This document shows, piece after piece, positions 15,853-25,348 of a stretch of DNA of 64,000 bases. Below the pieces are notes generated by a model. The model was not told the origin of the DNA. It made no database searches and saw only the letters and a program-made list of their open reading frames with translations. Made by a program: the position numbers and the translations under genes. This DNA comes from Halanaerobium kushneri (GTDB lineage: Bacteria > Bacillota > Halanaerobiia > Halanaerobiales > Halanaerobiaceae), in contig NZ_FTNC01000005.1 in NCBI RefSeq assembly GCF_900156285.1, forward strand, positions 1 through 64,000, in the 5' to 3' direction. Each line of letters begins with the position of its first letter. Within the stretch, counting starts at the first letter, position 1.

Positions 15853-17385
15853 ATGGATATTAAAATTTTATTTTTGATTTTGGTACCTCTGGGTACAGCC
15901 TTTTTAATACCTTTTATCGATCTGATAAATGCTAAATTAAGGCGCTTTTTTGTTCTGCTGGGGATATTACTGGAATCATATTTAATTATAAGTATTATAA
16001 TAAATAATTATCAGAGCCTTAAAAGTGGTGATTTCTTCCTGCAGTATTATCTTGGAGGCTGGCAGCCACCTATTGGTATTTCTCTAGCGATGGATGCTCT
16101 AAGTCTTGTTTTTGCTGTGATTACAGCTTTGAGTCTTTTTCTGATTGTTATTTATTCGATTGGTTATATAGGTCATCATGAGGGGAAATATTATGTATTA
16201 TATTTTTTAATCGCTGCAGCCTCAATGGGCGCTATTTTAACAGCCGATATGTTTAATATTTATGTCTTTATCGAAATGCTAACTATTACTTCTGGAGCAC
16301 TAATTGGTTTTAAAAGAAGCCAGGAAGCAAGTGCTGCAGCAATTAAATATTTAATTTATAATGTTTTAGCAGGACTACTTTTTTTCCTGGGAGTACTGCT
16401 CATTTATTTTAATCTGGGAACCCTAAATATGGCAGATATTTCTCAGCATTTTGCCAGTCTGGAAAGTGGAATTCAGCTATTTATAACAGCTATTTTTCTA
16501 ACAGCTATTTTAATTAAAATGGGAGTTTTTCCCTTCTTATTCTGGCTACCCAAAAGTTATGATACTGCTCCATCACCGGTAACTGCTGTTTTATCAGGGG
16601 TACTTTCAAAAGTTTATCTTTATATTTTTATCAGGATTTTCTGGACAGTTATAGGTTTTAAAACTTTAGAAGCTTTGAATTTAAATATATTACTGCTTGA
16701 TCTGGCACTTTTTTCTTCATTTTTAGGTCATCTTTTTGCTCTGCAGTCAGATAATATTAAGCGGCTTTTAGGATATTCCAGCATAGGCCATATTGGGATG
16801 ATAACTGCGGTAATTATGCTTAATACAGAAGCTGGGTTTTATGGAGGTATTTTGCATATAATTAGTCATATGTTTATGAAGGCCGGCCTTTTTGTTGCCT
16901 GTGGTTATTTGCTTCAGTATACTCGCTCTCATGCCTATCGGGATTTTAAAGGGGTTGGGATTAGAAACCGCTCAGTTTTTGTTGCTTTTATTGCTCTGCT
17001 TTTAAGTATGATTGGGATGCCACCCCTGCTGGGTTTTGCCAGTAAATGGTATGTATTGATGGCTTTTTTAGAAGCACGTAGTTATTTTGGTGCTTTTATA
17101 GTTATTTTTGGAAGTCTGACAGCCGTAATTTATTATCTGCGTTATATTGCCAAGGGTTTTGAAGAAATCAAACTGACAGAAGATGATTTAAAAGAGGAAA
17201 TTTACAGCAGGCCCCTTTTATCTGTTCTTTACAGAGAAAAAATAGTCAGTTTTATTACTTATGCCTATACAGCAATAATTATTGGTTTTGGACTTGGGTT
17301 TAGATTTTTTGATTTACCGCTTAGAATGTCAATTGAAAGTGTAATGAATGTAGAAAGATATATAGAATTAGTACTGGGAGGTTAA
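15853..17385 (+). CDS. MrpD-type antiporter subunit, copy 2 (histidine-poor)
   Basis: 510 residues, paralogue of the preceding gene over the full length. The TM5 glutamate (YVFIEMLTI), TM7 lysine (LIKMGVFPF) and TM8 lysine (GVLSKVYLY) remain. The usual PxHxWLPxAHxxAP segment reads PFLFWLPKSYDTAP, losing both histidines that copies 1 and 3 keep. These histidines help relay protons in the family, so this copy may conduct with altered kinetics or ion preference. It starts 4 bp after copy 1 with GGGAGG as its SD. Confidence 0.88.
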   Translation: MDIKILFLILVPLGTAFLIPFIDLINAKLRRFFVLLGILLESYLIISIIINNYQSLKSGDFFLQYYLGGWQPPIGISLAMDALSLVFAVITALSLFLIVIYSIGYIGHHEGKYYVLYFLIAAASMGAILTADMFNIYVFIEMLTITSGALIGFKRSQEASAAAIKYLIYNVLAGLLFFLGVLLIYFNLGTLNMADISQHFASLESGIQLFITAIFLTAILIKMGVFPFLFWLPKSYDTAPSPVTAVLSGVLSKVYLYIFIRIFWTVIGFKTLEALNLNILLLDLALFSSFLGHLFALQSDNIKRLLGYSSIGHIGMITAVIMLNTEAGFYGGILHIISHMFMKAGLFVACGYLLQYTRSHAYRDFKGVGIRNRSVFVAFIALLLSMIGMPPLLGFASKWYVLMAFLEARSYFGAFIVIFGSLTAVIYYLRYIAKGFEEIKLTEDDLKEEIYSRPLLSVLYREKIVSFITYAYTAIIIGFGLGFRFFDLPLRMSIESVMNVERYIELVLGG

Positions 17386-17388
17386 ATT

Positions 17389-18930
17389 ATGGCTGTTATC
17401 TGGCAGCAGTTTCTGTCGAGTTTTCAATTTGATAGTTATTTTCCTCTGCTGGCTGAAGTAGGAGTTATTTTAACTCTGATGACAGCTCTGGCAGCCTGGA
17501 ATTATATAAAAGAAAATAAATTCTGGTATTATATTTTAACATTTGTGTATCTTTTAAGTTCGCTGGTTGTAATTCTTACAAATGACTGGTTCTTCTTTCT
17601 TTTTGGCTGGGAGATGGTAACTCTGGCTACAACCTTTATGCTGGCCTGGAGTGACTGGAAACTGGTTCGGCAGTATTTTGTAATTCAATTCAGCGGCAGC
17701 AGTATTCTTCTTTTTGGAGCTCTGGCAGCTAATGCATTTGGTTATGCAAAAATTGGAGCAATTAATTCTATACCTCTGCAGTTTTTATTGATTATGGGAA
17801 TTGGAATGAAGAGTGGTCTCTTTTTATTTCATTTCTGGCTGCCTCCAATTCATTCAGAAGCACCGGCACCTGTGAGTGCAATTTTGTCCGGCTGGGTTGT
17901 TAAACTGGGCTATATATTTTTGCTAAAGATTATTCCACTGGAGAAGGGCAATACCTTTCTATTTTTGTTGGGGCTGGCGATGGTTATTTATGCTGGCTGG
18001 CAGGCTCTGCGTTCTGCTGATTTGAAGATTATGCTGGCCTATTCTACAGTAAGTCAGCTGGGATTTATTGCTCTGGCCATTGGTACAGGTGGTAAATATG
18101 CTTTTTATGGAGCAGTATTACATATTATTGCCCATGGATTTGCAAAAACAACCTTATTTATCAGCAGCGGTATCTGGCAGAAAGAATACGGAAGCCGGAT
18201 TATTTATGATTTTAAAGATGCGATCAGCCGCAGGCCTGTAACCTCGGCAGCAGCAATTATGAGTCTTGCTTCCCTGGGAGCCGTAGTTTTCACAGCTGGA
18301 TATAAAAGTAAATACTTAATAAAGTCTGCTCAGACACCAGGTATCTTAGTGACAACAGTCTTCTTTTTACTCGGATTTTTAAGCTTTTTATATGCGGCTC
18401 GAGTTATTTATTGGATTTTTATAAAAGATCAGGATTATAGCAATTTTCTCAGTGATTTAAAACATGGATTTAACCACTATCAGATTTACACGGCAGATGT
18501 GCTGGCTTTGATTACCGGAACATTAGGGATTATAGTTGTCAGTTTTTGGCCGGAGATGCCAGCTGGTGTTTTAGCCAGCCTGGCAGATAAAGATTTTCAT
18601 CTGATCAGCGGTTTGAGGGATAGTTTAATTTATTTGGCTCTGGCTGCTTACCTTTTTGTTAATAATAATGGCTTTAAGATTAAAGTGAGGGATAATTTAT
18701 CTTTAGAAAATTATCTGCAGGCTTTTTTAAATTTTGTTTATGGTTTAAGCCGCAAAAGTGTTAAGTTTGATACAGAAAAGATTTTTGAAGCATTTTTCTA
18801 CAATGCTATCTTTAATGCTTCTAAAAAGCTGTATAATTTAGTCTATCAGGATTTTACTATACAGCTGCTTTGGATTCCAATTTTTATGACTGTGCTTTTA
18901 CTCTGGCAGCAGATTTATGCATATTTTTAA
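17389..18930 (+). CDS. MrpD/MrpA-type antiporter subunit, copy 3
   Basis: 513 residues, more distant from the other two. It keeps the acidic residue in FFLFGWEMVTLATT (about 66-79, WE as in NuoL/MrpA), the MKSGLFLFHFWLPPIHSEAPAPVSAIL segment and a TM8 lysine (WVVKLGYIF), followed by extra C-terminal helices. It may take the place of the MrpA N-terminal domain, which is otherwise absent here. Last gene of the operon. No hydrogenase or NADH-dehydrogenase subunits follow, so the complex looks like a stand-alone antiporter. Confidence 0.87.
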   Translation: MAVIWQQFLSSFQFDSYFPLLAEVGVILTLMTALAAWNYIKENKFWYYILTFVYLLSSLVVILTNDWFFFLFGWEMVTLATTFMLAWSDWKLVRQYFVIQFSGSSILLFGALAANAFGYAKIGAINSIPLQFLLIMGIGMKSGLFLFHFWLPPIHSEAPAPVSAILSGWVVKLGYIFLLKIIPLEKGNTFLFLLGLAMVIYAGWQALRSADLKIMLAYSTVSQLGFIALAIGTGGKYAFYGAVLHIIAHGFAKTTLFISSGIWQKEYGSRIIYDFKDAISRRPVTSAAAIMSLASLGAVVFTAGYKSKYLIKSAQTPGILVTTVFFLLGFLSFLYAARVIYWIFIKDQDYSNFLSDLKHGFNHYQIYTADVLALITGTLGIIVVSFWPEMPAGVLASLADKDFHLISGLRDSLIYLALAAYLFVNNNGFKIKVRDNLSLENYLQAFLNFVYGLSRKSVKFDTEKIFEAFFYNAIFNASKKLYNLVYQDFTIQLLWIPIFMTVLLLWQQIYAYF

Positions 18931-19010
18931 ATTTGACATTTTTAATTTAATAATGATATTCTTGCGTAAAGCAGAGCTGGGCCTGCTGCCGATTGGAGGA
19001 TGATTAATTA

Positions 19011-20225
19011 ATGAATGAACTAGATATAAGTCAAAAAATATTAAATAAAGCTGCAGAAATTGAGCCAAAAATAATTAAAATTAGACATCAGATTCATCAA
19101 AATCCTGAACTTTCCTTTCAAGAAAAGGAAACAGCAGCTTTAGCAGCAGCTGAAATGCATAAATTAGGATTTAAGGTTCGGAAAAATATTTTTGGAACTG
19201 GGGTTACAGCTACTTTTAAAAATTCTAATGCTGAAAACAGTAAAACACTTTTAATTCGGGCTGACATGGATGCACTGCCTGTGCTTGAAAAAAATGACCT
19301 TGAATATATTTCTAAGAATGAGGGAGTAATGCATGCCTGTGGTCATGATGGGCACACTGCAATTTTGATTGGTACAGCTGTGGTTTTAAAAGAGCTGGCT
19401 CAGGAGTTTGAAGGTAATCTCAAATTTTTATTTCAGCCGGGAGAGGAGACTTCAGGTGGAGCTGCAGGAATGATTAAAGAAGGAGTGCTTGAAAATCCCC
19501 AGGTCGATGCGGCATTGGGACTTCATCTCTGGGGTAGTACTGCTGAAGGTGTAGTGGAATATAAGAGTGGTCCTTTTATGGCTTCACCTGATCATTTTGA
19601 TTTAAAAATAATTGGCAAAGGAGGACATGCTGCCCGGCCTCATAACACTATAGATCCGATTCCAATTGGAGCTGAAATCATTTCTACTCTCCAAAAAATA
19701 GTCAGCCGCAGAGTTGACCCGCTGGAATCAGCAGTAATTTCTGTCTGTAATTTCGACTCAGGCAGCACCCATAATGTTATTCCAGATACAGCGGTTTTAA
19801 AAGCAACTGTTCGCTCTTTAAAACCTGAAATTAGAAAACAGCTGGCTGCTAACATTGAAAAAGTTATTAAAAATATCTGCGATATTTATGATGCAGATTA
19901 TGAGTTTGATTATGTTTTCGGTTATCCACCGGTAATAAATAATTCGGAGATGACAAAGTTATTGTCAGAATCAGCTGCCAAAGTTTTAGGTAAAGATCGG
20001 GTTCGTGAAAGAGAAAAAGCTGAAATGGGAGGCGAAGATTTTTCCTTTTTTGGTGAACAGGTTCCATCAGTATTTTATTTTTTAGGTATTGCTCCTGAGG
20101 GAGAAATTATTAACCATCACCAGGCTGATTTTAAATTTAATGATTCTGTTTTAAAAGATGGAGTAGCTGTAATGGCTCAAACTGCTCTCGATTTTTTCGC
20201 TAATTATCATAAACAGTCTCAATAA
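19011..20225 (+). CDS. M20-family amidohydrolase (N-acyl amino acid/hippurate hydrolase type)
   Basis: 404 residues, M20D subfamily with two metal sites. Visible motifs: DMDALP (85-90), HACGHDGH (108-115), the PGEETSGGA catalytic glutamates and, near the C-terminus, MGGEDFSFF. It hydrolyses the amide bond of N-acyl amino acids or related small amides in the cytoplasm; the true substrate is not evident. GGAGG at 18995-18999 precedes ATG 19011 by 11 nt. It follows the Mrp operon by 80 bp without an obvious terminator, so co-transcription is possible though not functionally implied. Confidence 0.88.
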   Translation: MNELDISQKILNKAAEIEPKIIKIRHQIHQNPELSFQEKETAALAAAEMHKLGFKVRKNIFGTGVTATFKNSNAENSKTLLIRADMDALPVLEKNDLEYISKNEGVMHACGHDGHTAILIGTAVVLKELAQEFEGNLKFLFQPGEETSGGAAGMIKEGVLENPQVDAALGLHLWGSTAEGVVEYKSGPFMASPDHFDLKIIGKGGHAARPHNTIDPIPIGAEIISTLQKIVSRRVDPLESAVISVCNFDSGSTHNVIPDTAVLKATVRSLKPEIRKQLAANIEKVIKNICDIYDADYEFDYVFGYPPVINNSEMTKLLSESAAKVLGKDRVREREKAEMGGEDFSFFGEQVPSVFYFLGIAPEGEIINHHQADFKFNDSVLKDGVAVMAQTALDFFANYHKQSQ

Positions 20226-20322
20226 TATAAATTAAAAATCTAAAAACCTCTGCCGGTAAGTAATTTATAGGTGGTTCTTTATTTTAAAATTGCTAAAAAA
20301 ATGGGGAATAAGGAGTGGTATA

Positions 20323-21255
20323 ATGAATAGCAATAAAACAATTTTAATAGTTGATGATAGCCAATTTAATATCCAAATTTTAAGTGATATTCTTCAAGAA
20401 AAATCATATAAAATTGCTTTAGCTAAAAGCGGAGAAATGGCATTAGAATTTGTTAAAGCTCAGAAGCCTGATTTAATTTTGCTTGATATTATGATGCCTG
20501 ATCTAAATGGTTTTGAAGTCTGTAAATCTCTAAAAAATAATCAAAAAACTGCAAATATTCCGATAATATTTATTAGTGGTCTTGATAAAAGTAAAGATAT
20601 AGTAAAAGGTTTTCAAGCTGGGGCGGTAGATTATATTGTTAAACCTTTTCAAAAAGAAGTAGTATTGGCTCGAGTAAATACTCATTTAAAATTAAACGAA
20701 ACTCAAAAAAAGTTAGAAAAAACAAATAATGAGTTAAAAAAATTATTAGATGAGGTAAAATATCTTTCTTTTCATGATGAGATGACCGATTTATATAACA
20801 GACGTTATTTTGAAAATGAGTTAGATAGATTGTCTAATTCACGTCAGCTTCCGATAACTATTTTTGTAGCTGATATAGATAGATTAAAATTTATTAATGA
20901 TAATTATGGTCATAATAAAGGTGATCAATATATTAAGGCGGCTGCAGATATTTTAAAAAGATCAACAAGAAGCGAAGATATTGTTGCTAGAATTGGTGGA
21001 GATGAATTTGCAATTATCTTAACTGAAAGTGGGTTTGAAGCAGCAAAGATTATTTTTGACAGAATAAGAGCTAATGTTATAGAATATAATAATAGAAATC
21101 AGCTTGTAGAAAGTTTGGAAATTTCAATTGGATTTTCAATAAAGGTCAAAGATGATGAAAATATTGATAATATATTTCAACAAGCAGATGAGATGATGTA
21201 TAATAATAAAGGAAAGAATACAACTTTAAAGAAATACAACTTTAGCAGTTATTAA
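20323..21255 (+). CDS. Response regulator with GGDEF output (PleD/WspR-like diguanylate cyclase)
   Basis: 310 residues. The receiver domain (1-120) has the acidic pocket Asp11/Asp12, phospho-acceptor Asp55 (LLDIMMPD) and the VKPF lysine. A short coiled linker (about 123-145) leads to a GGDEF domain with an intact GGDEF signature (225-229) and a complete product-inhibition site RSED (216-219), five residues upstream as usual. It should make c-di-GMP when phosphorylated. The start is ATG 20323 after AAGGAG; an upstream in-frame TTG lacks an SD. No partner histidine kinase is adjacent. The gene is more AT-rich than its neighbours. Confidence 0.92.
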   Translation: MNSNKTILIVDDSQFNIQILSDILQEKSYKIALAKSGEMALEFVKAQKPDLILLDIMMPDLNGFEVCKSLKNNQKTANIPIIFISGLDKSKDIVKGFQAGAVDYIVKPFQKEVVLARVNTHLKLNETQKKLEKTNNELKKLLDEVKYLSFHDEMTDLYNRRYFENELDRLSNSRQLPITIFVADIDRLKFINDNYGHNKGDQYIKAAADILKRSTRSEDIVARIGGDEFAIILTESGFEAAKIIFDRIRANVIEYNNRNQLVESLEISIGFSIKVKDDENIDNIFQQADEMMYNNKGKNTTLKKYNFSSY

Positions 21256-21296
21256 TTTTAAGTATTGAGTATCGAGTAGAATTGGAGGAAAAAAAG

Positions 21297-22511
21297 ATGA
21301 ATTATATAAAAAAATCAACTAAACTAGAAAATGTTTGTTATGATATTCGAGGACCTGTACTTAACGAAGCGACTCGATTAGAAGAAGAGGGTTATACTAT
21401 TTATAAGCTTAATCTAGGGAATACCGCTCCTTTTGGTTTAAATGCACCTGACGAAATTATTCATGATGTAATGTATAATTTAAAGAATTCTCAGGGTTAC
21501 TGTGATTCTCAGGGTATTTTTCCAGCCCGCAAAGCAGTAATGCAGTATTACCAGAAAAAAGGGATTATGGATGTAGAAATTAATGATATCTATATCGGTA
21601 ATGGGGTAAGTGAGTTAATAACTATGGCAATGCAGGGGCTGTTAAATAATGGAGATGAGGTTTTAATCCCAATGCCGGACTACCCACTCTGGACAGCCTC
21701 AGTTAATTTAGCTGGAGGTAAAGCCGTCCACTATATCTGTGATGAGCAGTCTAAATGGTATCCAGATTTGGATGATATAAGAGCTAAGGTTAATAAAAAG
21801 ACTAAAGCGATTGTAGTTATTAATCCTAATAATCCAACTGGTGCTAATTACCCAACTGAAATTTTAGAAGGTATTATAGAGATTGCTAAGGAAAATGAAC
21901 TAATTGTTTACAGTGATGAAATTTATGAGAAAATAACATATAATGGAGCTGAGCATACTTCAATTGCAACATTAACTGATGAGGTTTTAATTGTAACTTT
22001 TAGTGGGTTATCTAAATCCCATCGAGTTCCTGGCTTTAGAGCTGGCTGGATGATGCTTAGTGGTCAAAAATATCATGCTGAAAGTTATATTGAGGGTTTG
22101 AAAATTTTATCTTCAATGCGGCTCTGCAGCAATGTTCCTTCACAGCACGCAATTCAGACATCATTAGGCGGCTATCAAAGTATTGATGATCTAGTTCTGC
22201 CGGGTGGAAGACTTAAGGAACAGCGTGATCTAGCCTATAAACTTTTAATCGATATTCCTGGGATTAGCTGTGTCAAACCGGAAGCTGGACTTTATCTTTT
22301 TCCAAAAGTTGATACTGAAAGATTTAATATTACAAATGATGAGCGTTTTATTTTAGATTTTCTGATTCAGGAGAAGGTGCTTCTGGTCCAGGGCAGTGGT
22401 TTCAACTGGCCTCAGCCCGATCATTTTAGAATAGTATTTTTACCATCAGAAAAAGATCTAAAAATTGCTCTTGGTCGTTTAAAGAAATTTCTGAGCAGTT
22501 ATCAGCAGTAA
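21297..22511 (+). CDS. Class I PLP aminotransferase, AlaA-like
   Basis: 404 residues, fold-type I PLP enzyme. The PLP lysine lies in SGLSKSHRVPGFRAGW, and the NPNNPTGA and YSDEIYEKITY cofactor-binding motifs are present. The sequence NGVSELITMAMQGLLNNGDEVLIPMPDYPLW is typical of AlaA/YfbQ glutamate-pyruvate aminotransferases, so pyruvate/alanine is the likely pair. Alanine formation would be one way to dispose of pyruvate and ammonium in a fermenter. The start is ATG 21297, eight bases after GGAGG (21284-21288). Confidence 0.88.
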   Translation: MNYIKKSTKLENVCYDIRGPVLNEATRLEEEGYTIYKLNLGNTAPFGLNAPDEIIHDVMYNLKNSQGYCDSQGIFPARKAVMQYYQKKGIMDVEINDIYIGNGVSELITMAMQGLLNNGDEVLIPMPDYPLWTASVNLAGGKAVHYICDEQSKWYPDLDDIRAKVNKKTKAIVVINPNNPTGANYPTEILEGIIEIAKENELIVYSDEIYEKITYNGAEHTSIATLTDEVLIVTFSGLSKSHRVPGFRAGWMMLSGQKYHAESYIEGLKILSSMRLCSNVPSQHAIQTSLGGYQSIDDLVLPGGRLKEQRDLAYKLLIDIPGISCVKPEAGLYLFPKVDTERFNITNDERFILDFLIQEKVLLVQGSGFNWPQPDHFRIVFLPSEKDLKIALGRLKKFLSSYQQ

Positions 22512-22561
22512 GTTTAAAATAATTGGATTAAATAAAATAATAAATTAAGGGTTGATTTAAG

Positions 22562-23335
22562 TTGAAAAAGGCACTAATTTTTTTAACAATATTAACTGTA
22601 TTAATTTTAGCAGCTGTCGGCTGTAATCAGCAGCGGGGAGATGTCGTATATATTGAGCGAGTTATAGATGGTGATACTGTTGAAACTGCAGCTGGAGATT
22701 CAATCCGCCTCTTGGGAGTTGACACCCCTGAAATTGATTGGGAAAATAATCAGTCTGAGTTTTATGCTGAAGAGGCAAGAAAATTTACTATTGAAAATTT
22801 GACCGGGGAAAATGTAATTTTAGAATTTGATCAGGAGAAAGAAGATCATTATGGTCGGACTTTAGCTTATTTAATTCATGATGGAGAAAATTTTAACCAA
22901 AAACTGCTGGAAAATGGTTATGCCTCTTTAATGATCGTAGAGCCCAATGATTATTATGAAGCTGAATTTAAGCAGGCGGTAAAAAAAGCTAGAGCTTCCC
23001 GGCTTGGCATCTGGTCTCAGGTGCTGGAGCTTGAACGTGATTTACCCGTGATTTCTTTTCAGGAGGCAGCTTCATTTATTGGAGAAAGGGTAATTGTAGC
23101 TGGTAAGATTGTTAATACAGCAGCTGCAGATTCTATTAATTACCTAAATTTTTCTGATAACTATCAGGACACTCTTTCTTTAGTTATTTTTAATCATAAT
23201 TTAAATAAATTTGATTACCAACCTGCTGAATATATTTTAAATAAAAAAATTAAAGTTTTAGGCAAAATAGAACTCTATCAGGGGAGTCCACAAATTATTG
23301 TAGATGATCCACATGATATTTTAATTATTGATTAA
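22562..23335 (+). CDS. Lipoprotein thermonuclease (SNase-like) with OB-fold tail
   Basis: 257 residues. A lipoprotein signal peptide ends in LAAVGC with Cys21 as lipidation site. The SNase domain (about 29-138) shows DGDTVE, IRLLGVDTPEID and YGRTLAYL, holding the arginines, aspartates and glutamate of the staphylococcal nuclease active site, so Ca2+-dependent cleavage of extracellular nucleic acid is likely. A C-terminal ~100-residue domain resembles an OB fold of the YhcR type. Start TTG 22562. A strong terminator follows. It is probably exported and anchored to a membrane, for nutrient scavenging. Confidence 0.88.
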   Translation: MKKALIFLTILTVLILAAVGCNQQRGDVVYIERVIDGDTVETAAGDSIRLLGVDTPEIDWENNQSEFYAEEARKFTIENLTGENVILEFDQEKEDHYGRTLAYLIHDGENFNQKLLENGYASLMIVEPNDYYEAEFKQAVKKARASRLGIWSQVLELERDLPVISFQEAASFIGERVIVAGKIVNTAAADSINYLNFSDNYQDTLSLVIFNHNLNKFDYQPAEYILNKKIKVLGKIELYQGSPQIIVDDPHDILIID

Positions 23336-23372
23336 AGTCGTCCTGGGATGATAAAATTAAGATTAAATGTAG

Positions 23373-23404
23373 AACCCTCTAAGTTTAAACTTAGAGGGTT
23401 TTTT
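23373..23404 (+). terminator. Strong intrinsic terminator after the nuclease gene
   Basis: A perfect 28-bp inverted repeat (AACCCTCTAAGTTT at 23373-23386 with its complement at 23387-23400) is followed by TTTTTT. It lies between two convergent genes, but only the plus strand has a T-tract. Confidence 0.9.
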
Positions 23405-23412
23405 GCTGCTTG

Positions 23413-25347
23413 TTAAGCTGCAGCAGGTTTTGGTAGATCCTTATTTCTAAACTGTAGATATAAGACAATTCCGAGAAGTGAAAGACCAATTATATCTGAC
23501 TGCCAACCTGGAATTAATAGACCCAGAGAACTTCCCAGCAGTAAGATTCTTTCAATAATAGTTGTTTTTCTGTTTAAATATCCTAAAACAGCAGCTGCTA
23601 GCGAGAAAACTCCAATAATTGAACTTCCGGTAATTAAAATTACCTGAACAGCTGTAGTATTAATTAACAGCAAAGAGGGAGAATAGGCAAAGACAAAGGG
23701 CACCACAAAACCAGCAATTGCTAATCTAACAGCCGTTAAACCTGTTTTAAGTGGATTTGAGCCCGCTATACCAGCACCTGCATAGGCTGCCAGAGCAGCT
23801 GGTGGAGTTAAGTCTGCAACAACTCCAAAGTAAAGTACAAATAAATGAGCTGCTAAAATTGGAACTCCAAGTTGTGTTAAAGCTGGAGCAGCCATTGTTG
23901 CCAGTACAATATATGTAGCTGTTGTGGGCAAACCAGTTCCCAAAATAGTACAGGCAACCATAGTAAAGAATAAAGCCATAAATAAGTTGCCGTTGGCAAG
24001 TGCAACTGTCAGACTTGTAAATTTAAGGCCCAGTCCGGTTAAAGTTGTAACTCCAACTATAAAACCAACTGCTGCACAGGCGGCTGCCACACCAAGCGCA
24101 GAAATTGCACCTTCTCTTAAAGTATCAAGCAGATCCTGCAGACCCATTCGAGTATCTTTTTTAAGAAAACTTAAAGCATAAGAAACAATGATTCCTAAAA
24201 ATGCAGCTCTCAAAGGAGTATATCCTTTAAATAAGTAATAGAAAATAATGATCAAAGGAGCAATCATATGTCCTCTTGTTTTTAAGACTGTTAAGAATTT
24301 AGGTATTAAATCATCGCTCATTCCTTCTAAGCCCTGCTTTTTTGCCTCAAAGTGAACCATTAAACCTACTGTAATATAATAAAGAATCGCTGGTAAAATA
24401 GCCGCTTTGGCAATTGTCACATAAGGAACTCCAATAAATTCTGCCATAATAAAGGCTGCAGCTCCCATGATTGGGGGCATTATCTGACCACCTGTAGAAG
24501 CAGCTGCTTCTACAGCAGCTGCAAATTGGGAATTGTAACCAACCTTTTTCATAAGTGGAATTGTAAAAGATCCTGTAGTTACAGTATTAGCTACTGAACT
24601 TCCTGAAATTGAACCCATTAAACCACTGGAAACAACAGCTGCCTTTGCAGGTCCACCAGTTGTTCTACCGGTTAAAGAGAGGGCTAGATCAATGAATAAG
24701 TCACCAAGTCCTGTTCTTTTTGCAAAAGCTCCCAAAAGTAGGAATAAGAAAATATAGGTTGCGGATACTCCAAGTGGTATCCCAAAAATACCTTCAGTTG
24801 TAAAATACATATGACTTGCAATTCGAGACCAGGAATAACCTCGGTGGGCTAACATTCCCGGCATCTGCTGACCATAATGAGCATAAAGTAAAAATAGAAT
24901 TGAAATCACCGGCAGTTCCGGGCCTAAAGCACGTCTAGTACCCTCAAGTACTATAATGATTGCTAAAATAGCCATAAACTGATCCAGCTGTGTGTACATC
25001 CCGGCTCGATGAACCAGTGATTCATAATTAATTATTATATAAGATGAGATGGCAATACTAGCTAAAGCCAAAATCATATCAAAAGTTAATAACAATTTAT
25101 TTTCTTTTTTATGTTTTAAAGTTGGATATAAAAGAAAAATTAGTGTAAAAATAAAGCCAAGATGAACGGCTCTCTGTTTTAGGGCTAACAGCACTCCAAA
25201 CCCAGCAGTATAAAGATGAAACAAAGATAAAGTTACAGCAATTGTAGAAACTATAATTGCTGCTAAACCGGTATAATGCCGATAATCTGTAGTCGGGTCA
25301 TATTTTTTGAGTAATTCATCTTCCTGTAAATGTTCTTTTTCAGCCAT
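23413..25347 (-). CDS. TRAP transporter permease, fused 4TM/12TM (DctQ-DctM)
   Basis: 644 residues. The N-terminal third holds the small-subunit-like helices and the rest is a DctM-type large subunit with GSISGSSVANTVTTGSFTIPLMKK and the GTGLPTTATYIVLATM signature. Such fused permeases work with TAXI receptors, taking up organic acids (for example glutamate or C4-dicarboxylates) with Na+. A clean AAGGAGG lies 7 nt before the ATG. It is the last gene of a minus-strand operon: TAXI receptor, DUF1850 protein, permease. The substrate cannot be assigned from sequence. Confidence 0.93.
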   Translation of the reverse strand: MAEKEHLQEDELLKKYDPTTDYRHYTGLAAIIVSTIAVTLSLFHLYTAGFGVLLALKQRAVHLGFIFTLIFLLYPTLKHKKENKLLLTFDMILALASIAISSYIIINYESLVHRAGMYTQLDQFMAILAIIIVLEGTRRALGPELPVISILFLLYAHYGQQMPGMLAHRGYSWSRIASHMYFTTEGIFGIPLGVSATYIFLFLLLGAFAKRTGLGDLFIDLALSLTGRTTGGPAKAAVVSSGLMGSISGSSVANTVTTGSFTIPLMKKVGYNSQFAAAVEAAASTGGQIMPPIMGAAAFIMAEFIGVPYVTIAKAAILPAILYYITVGLMVHFEAKKQGLEGMSDDLIPKFLTVLKTRGHMIAPLIIIFYYLFKGYTPLRAAFLGIIVSYALSFLKKDTRMGLQDLLDTLREGAISALGVAAACAAVGFIVGVTTLTGLGLKFTSLTVALANGNLFMALFFTMVACTILGTGLPTTATYIVLATMAAPALTQLGVPILAAHLFVLYFGVVADLTPPAALAAYAGAGIAGSNPLKTGLTAVRLAIAGFVVPFVFAYSPSLLLINTTAVQVILITGSSIIGVFSLAAAVLGYLNRKTTIIERILLLGSSLGLLIPGWQSDIIGLSLLGIVLYLQFRNKDLPKPAAA

Positions 25348-25348
25348 T

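Noticed and set aside
11893-18930. Energy-converting hydrogenase or complex I-like operon
   Set aside because: All nine genes are antiporter-type membrane subunits. No NiFe hydrogenase, NuoB/C/D/I-like or ferredoxin subunits are present before or after.
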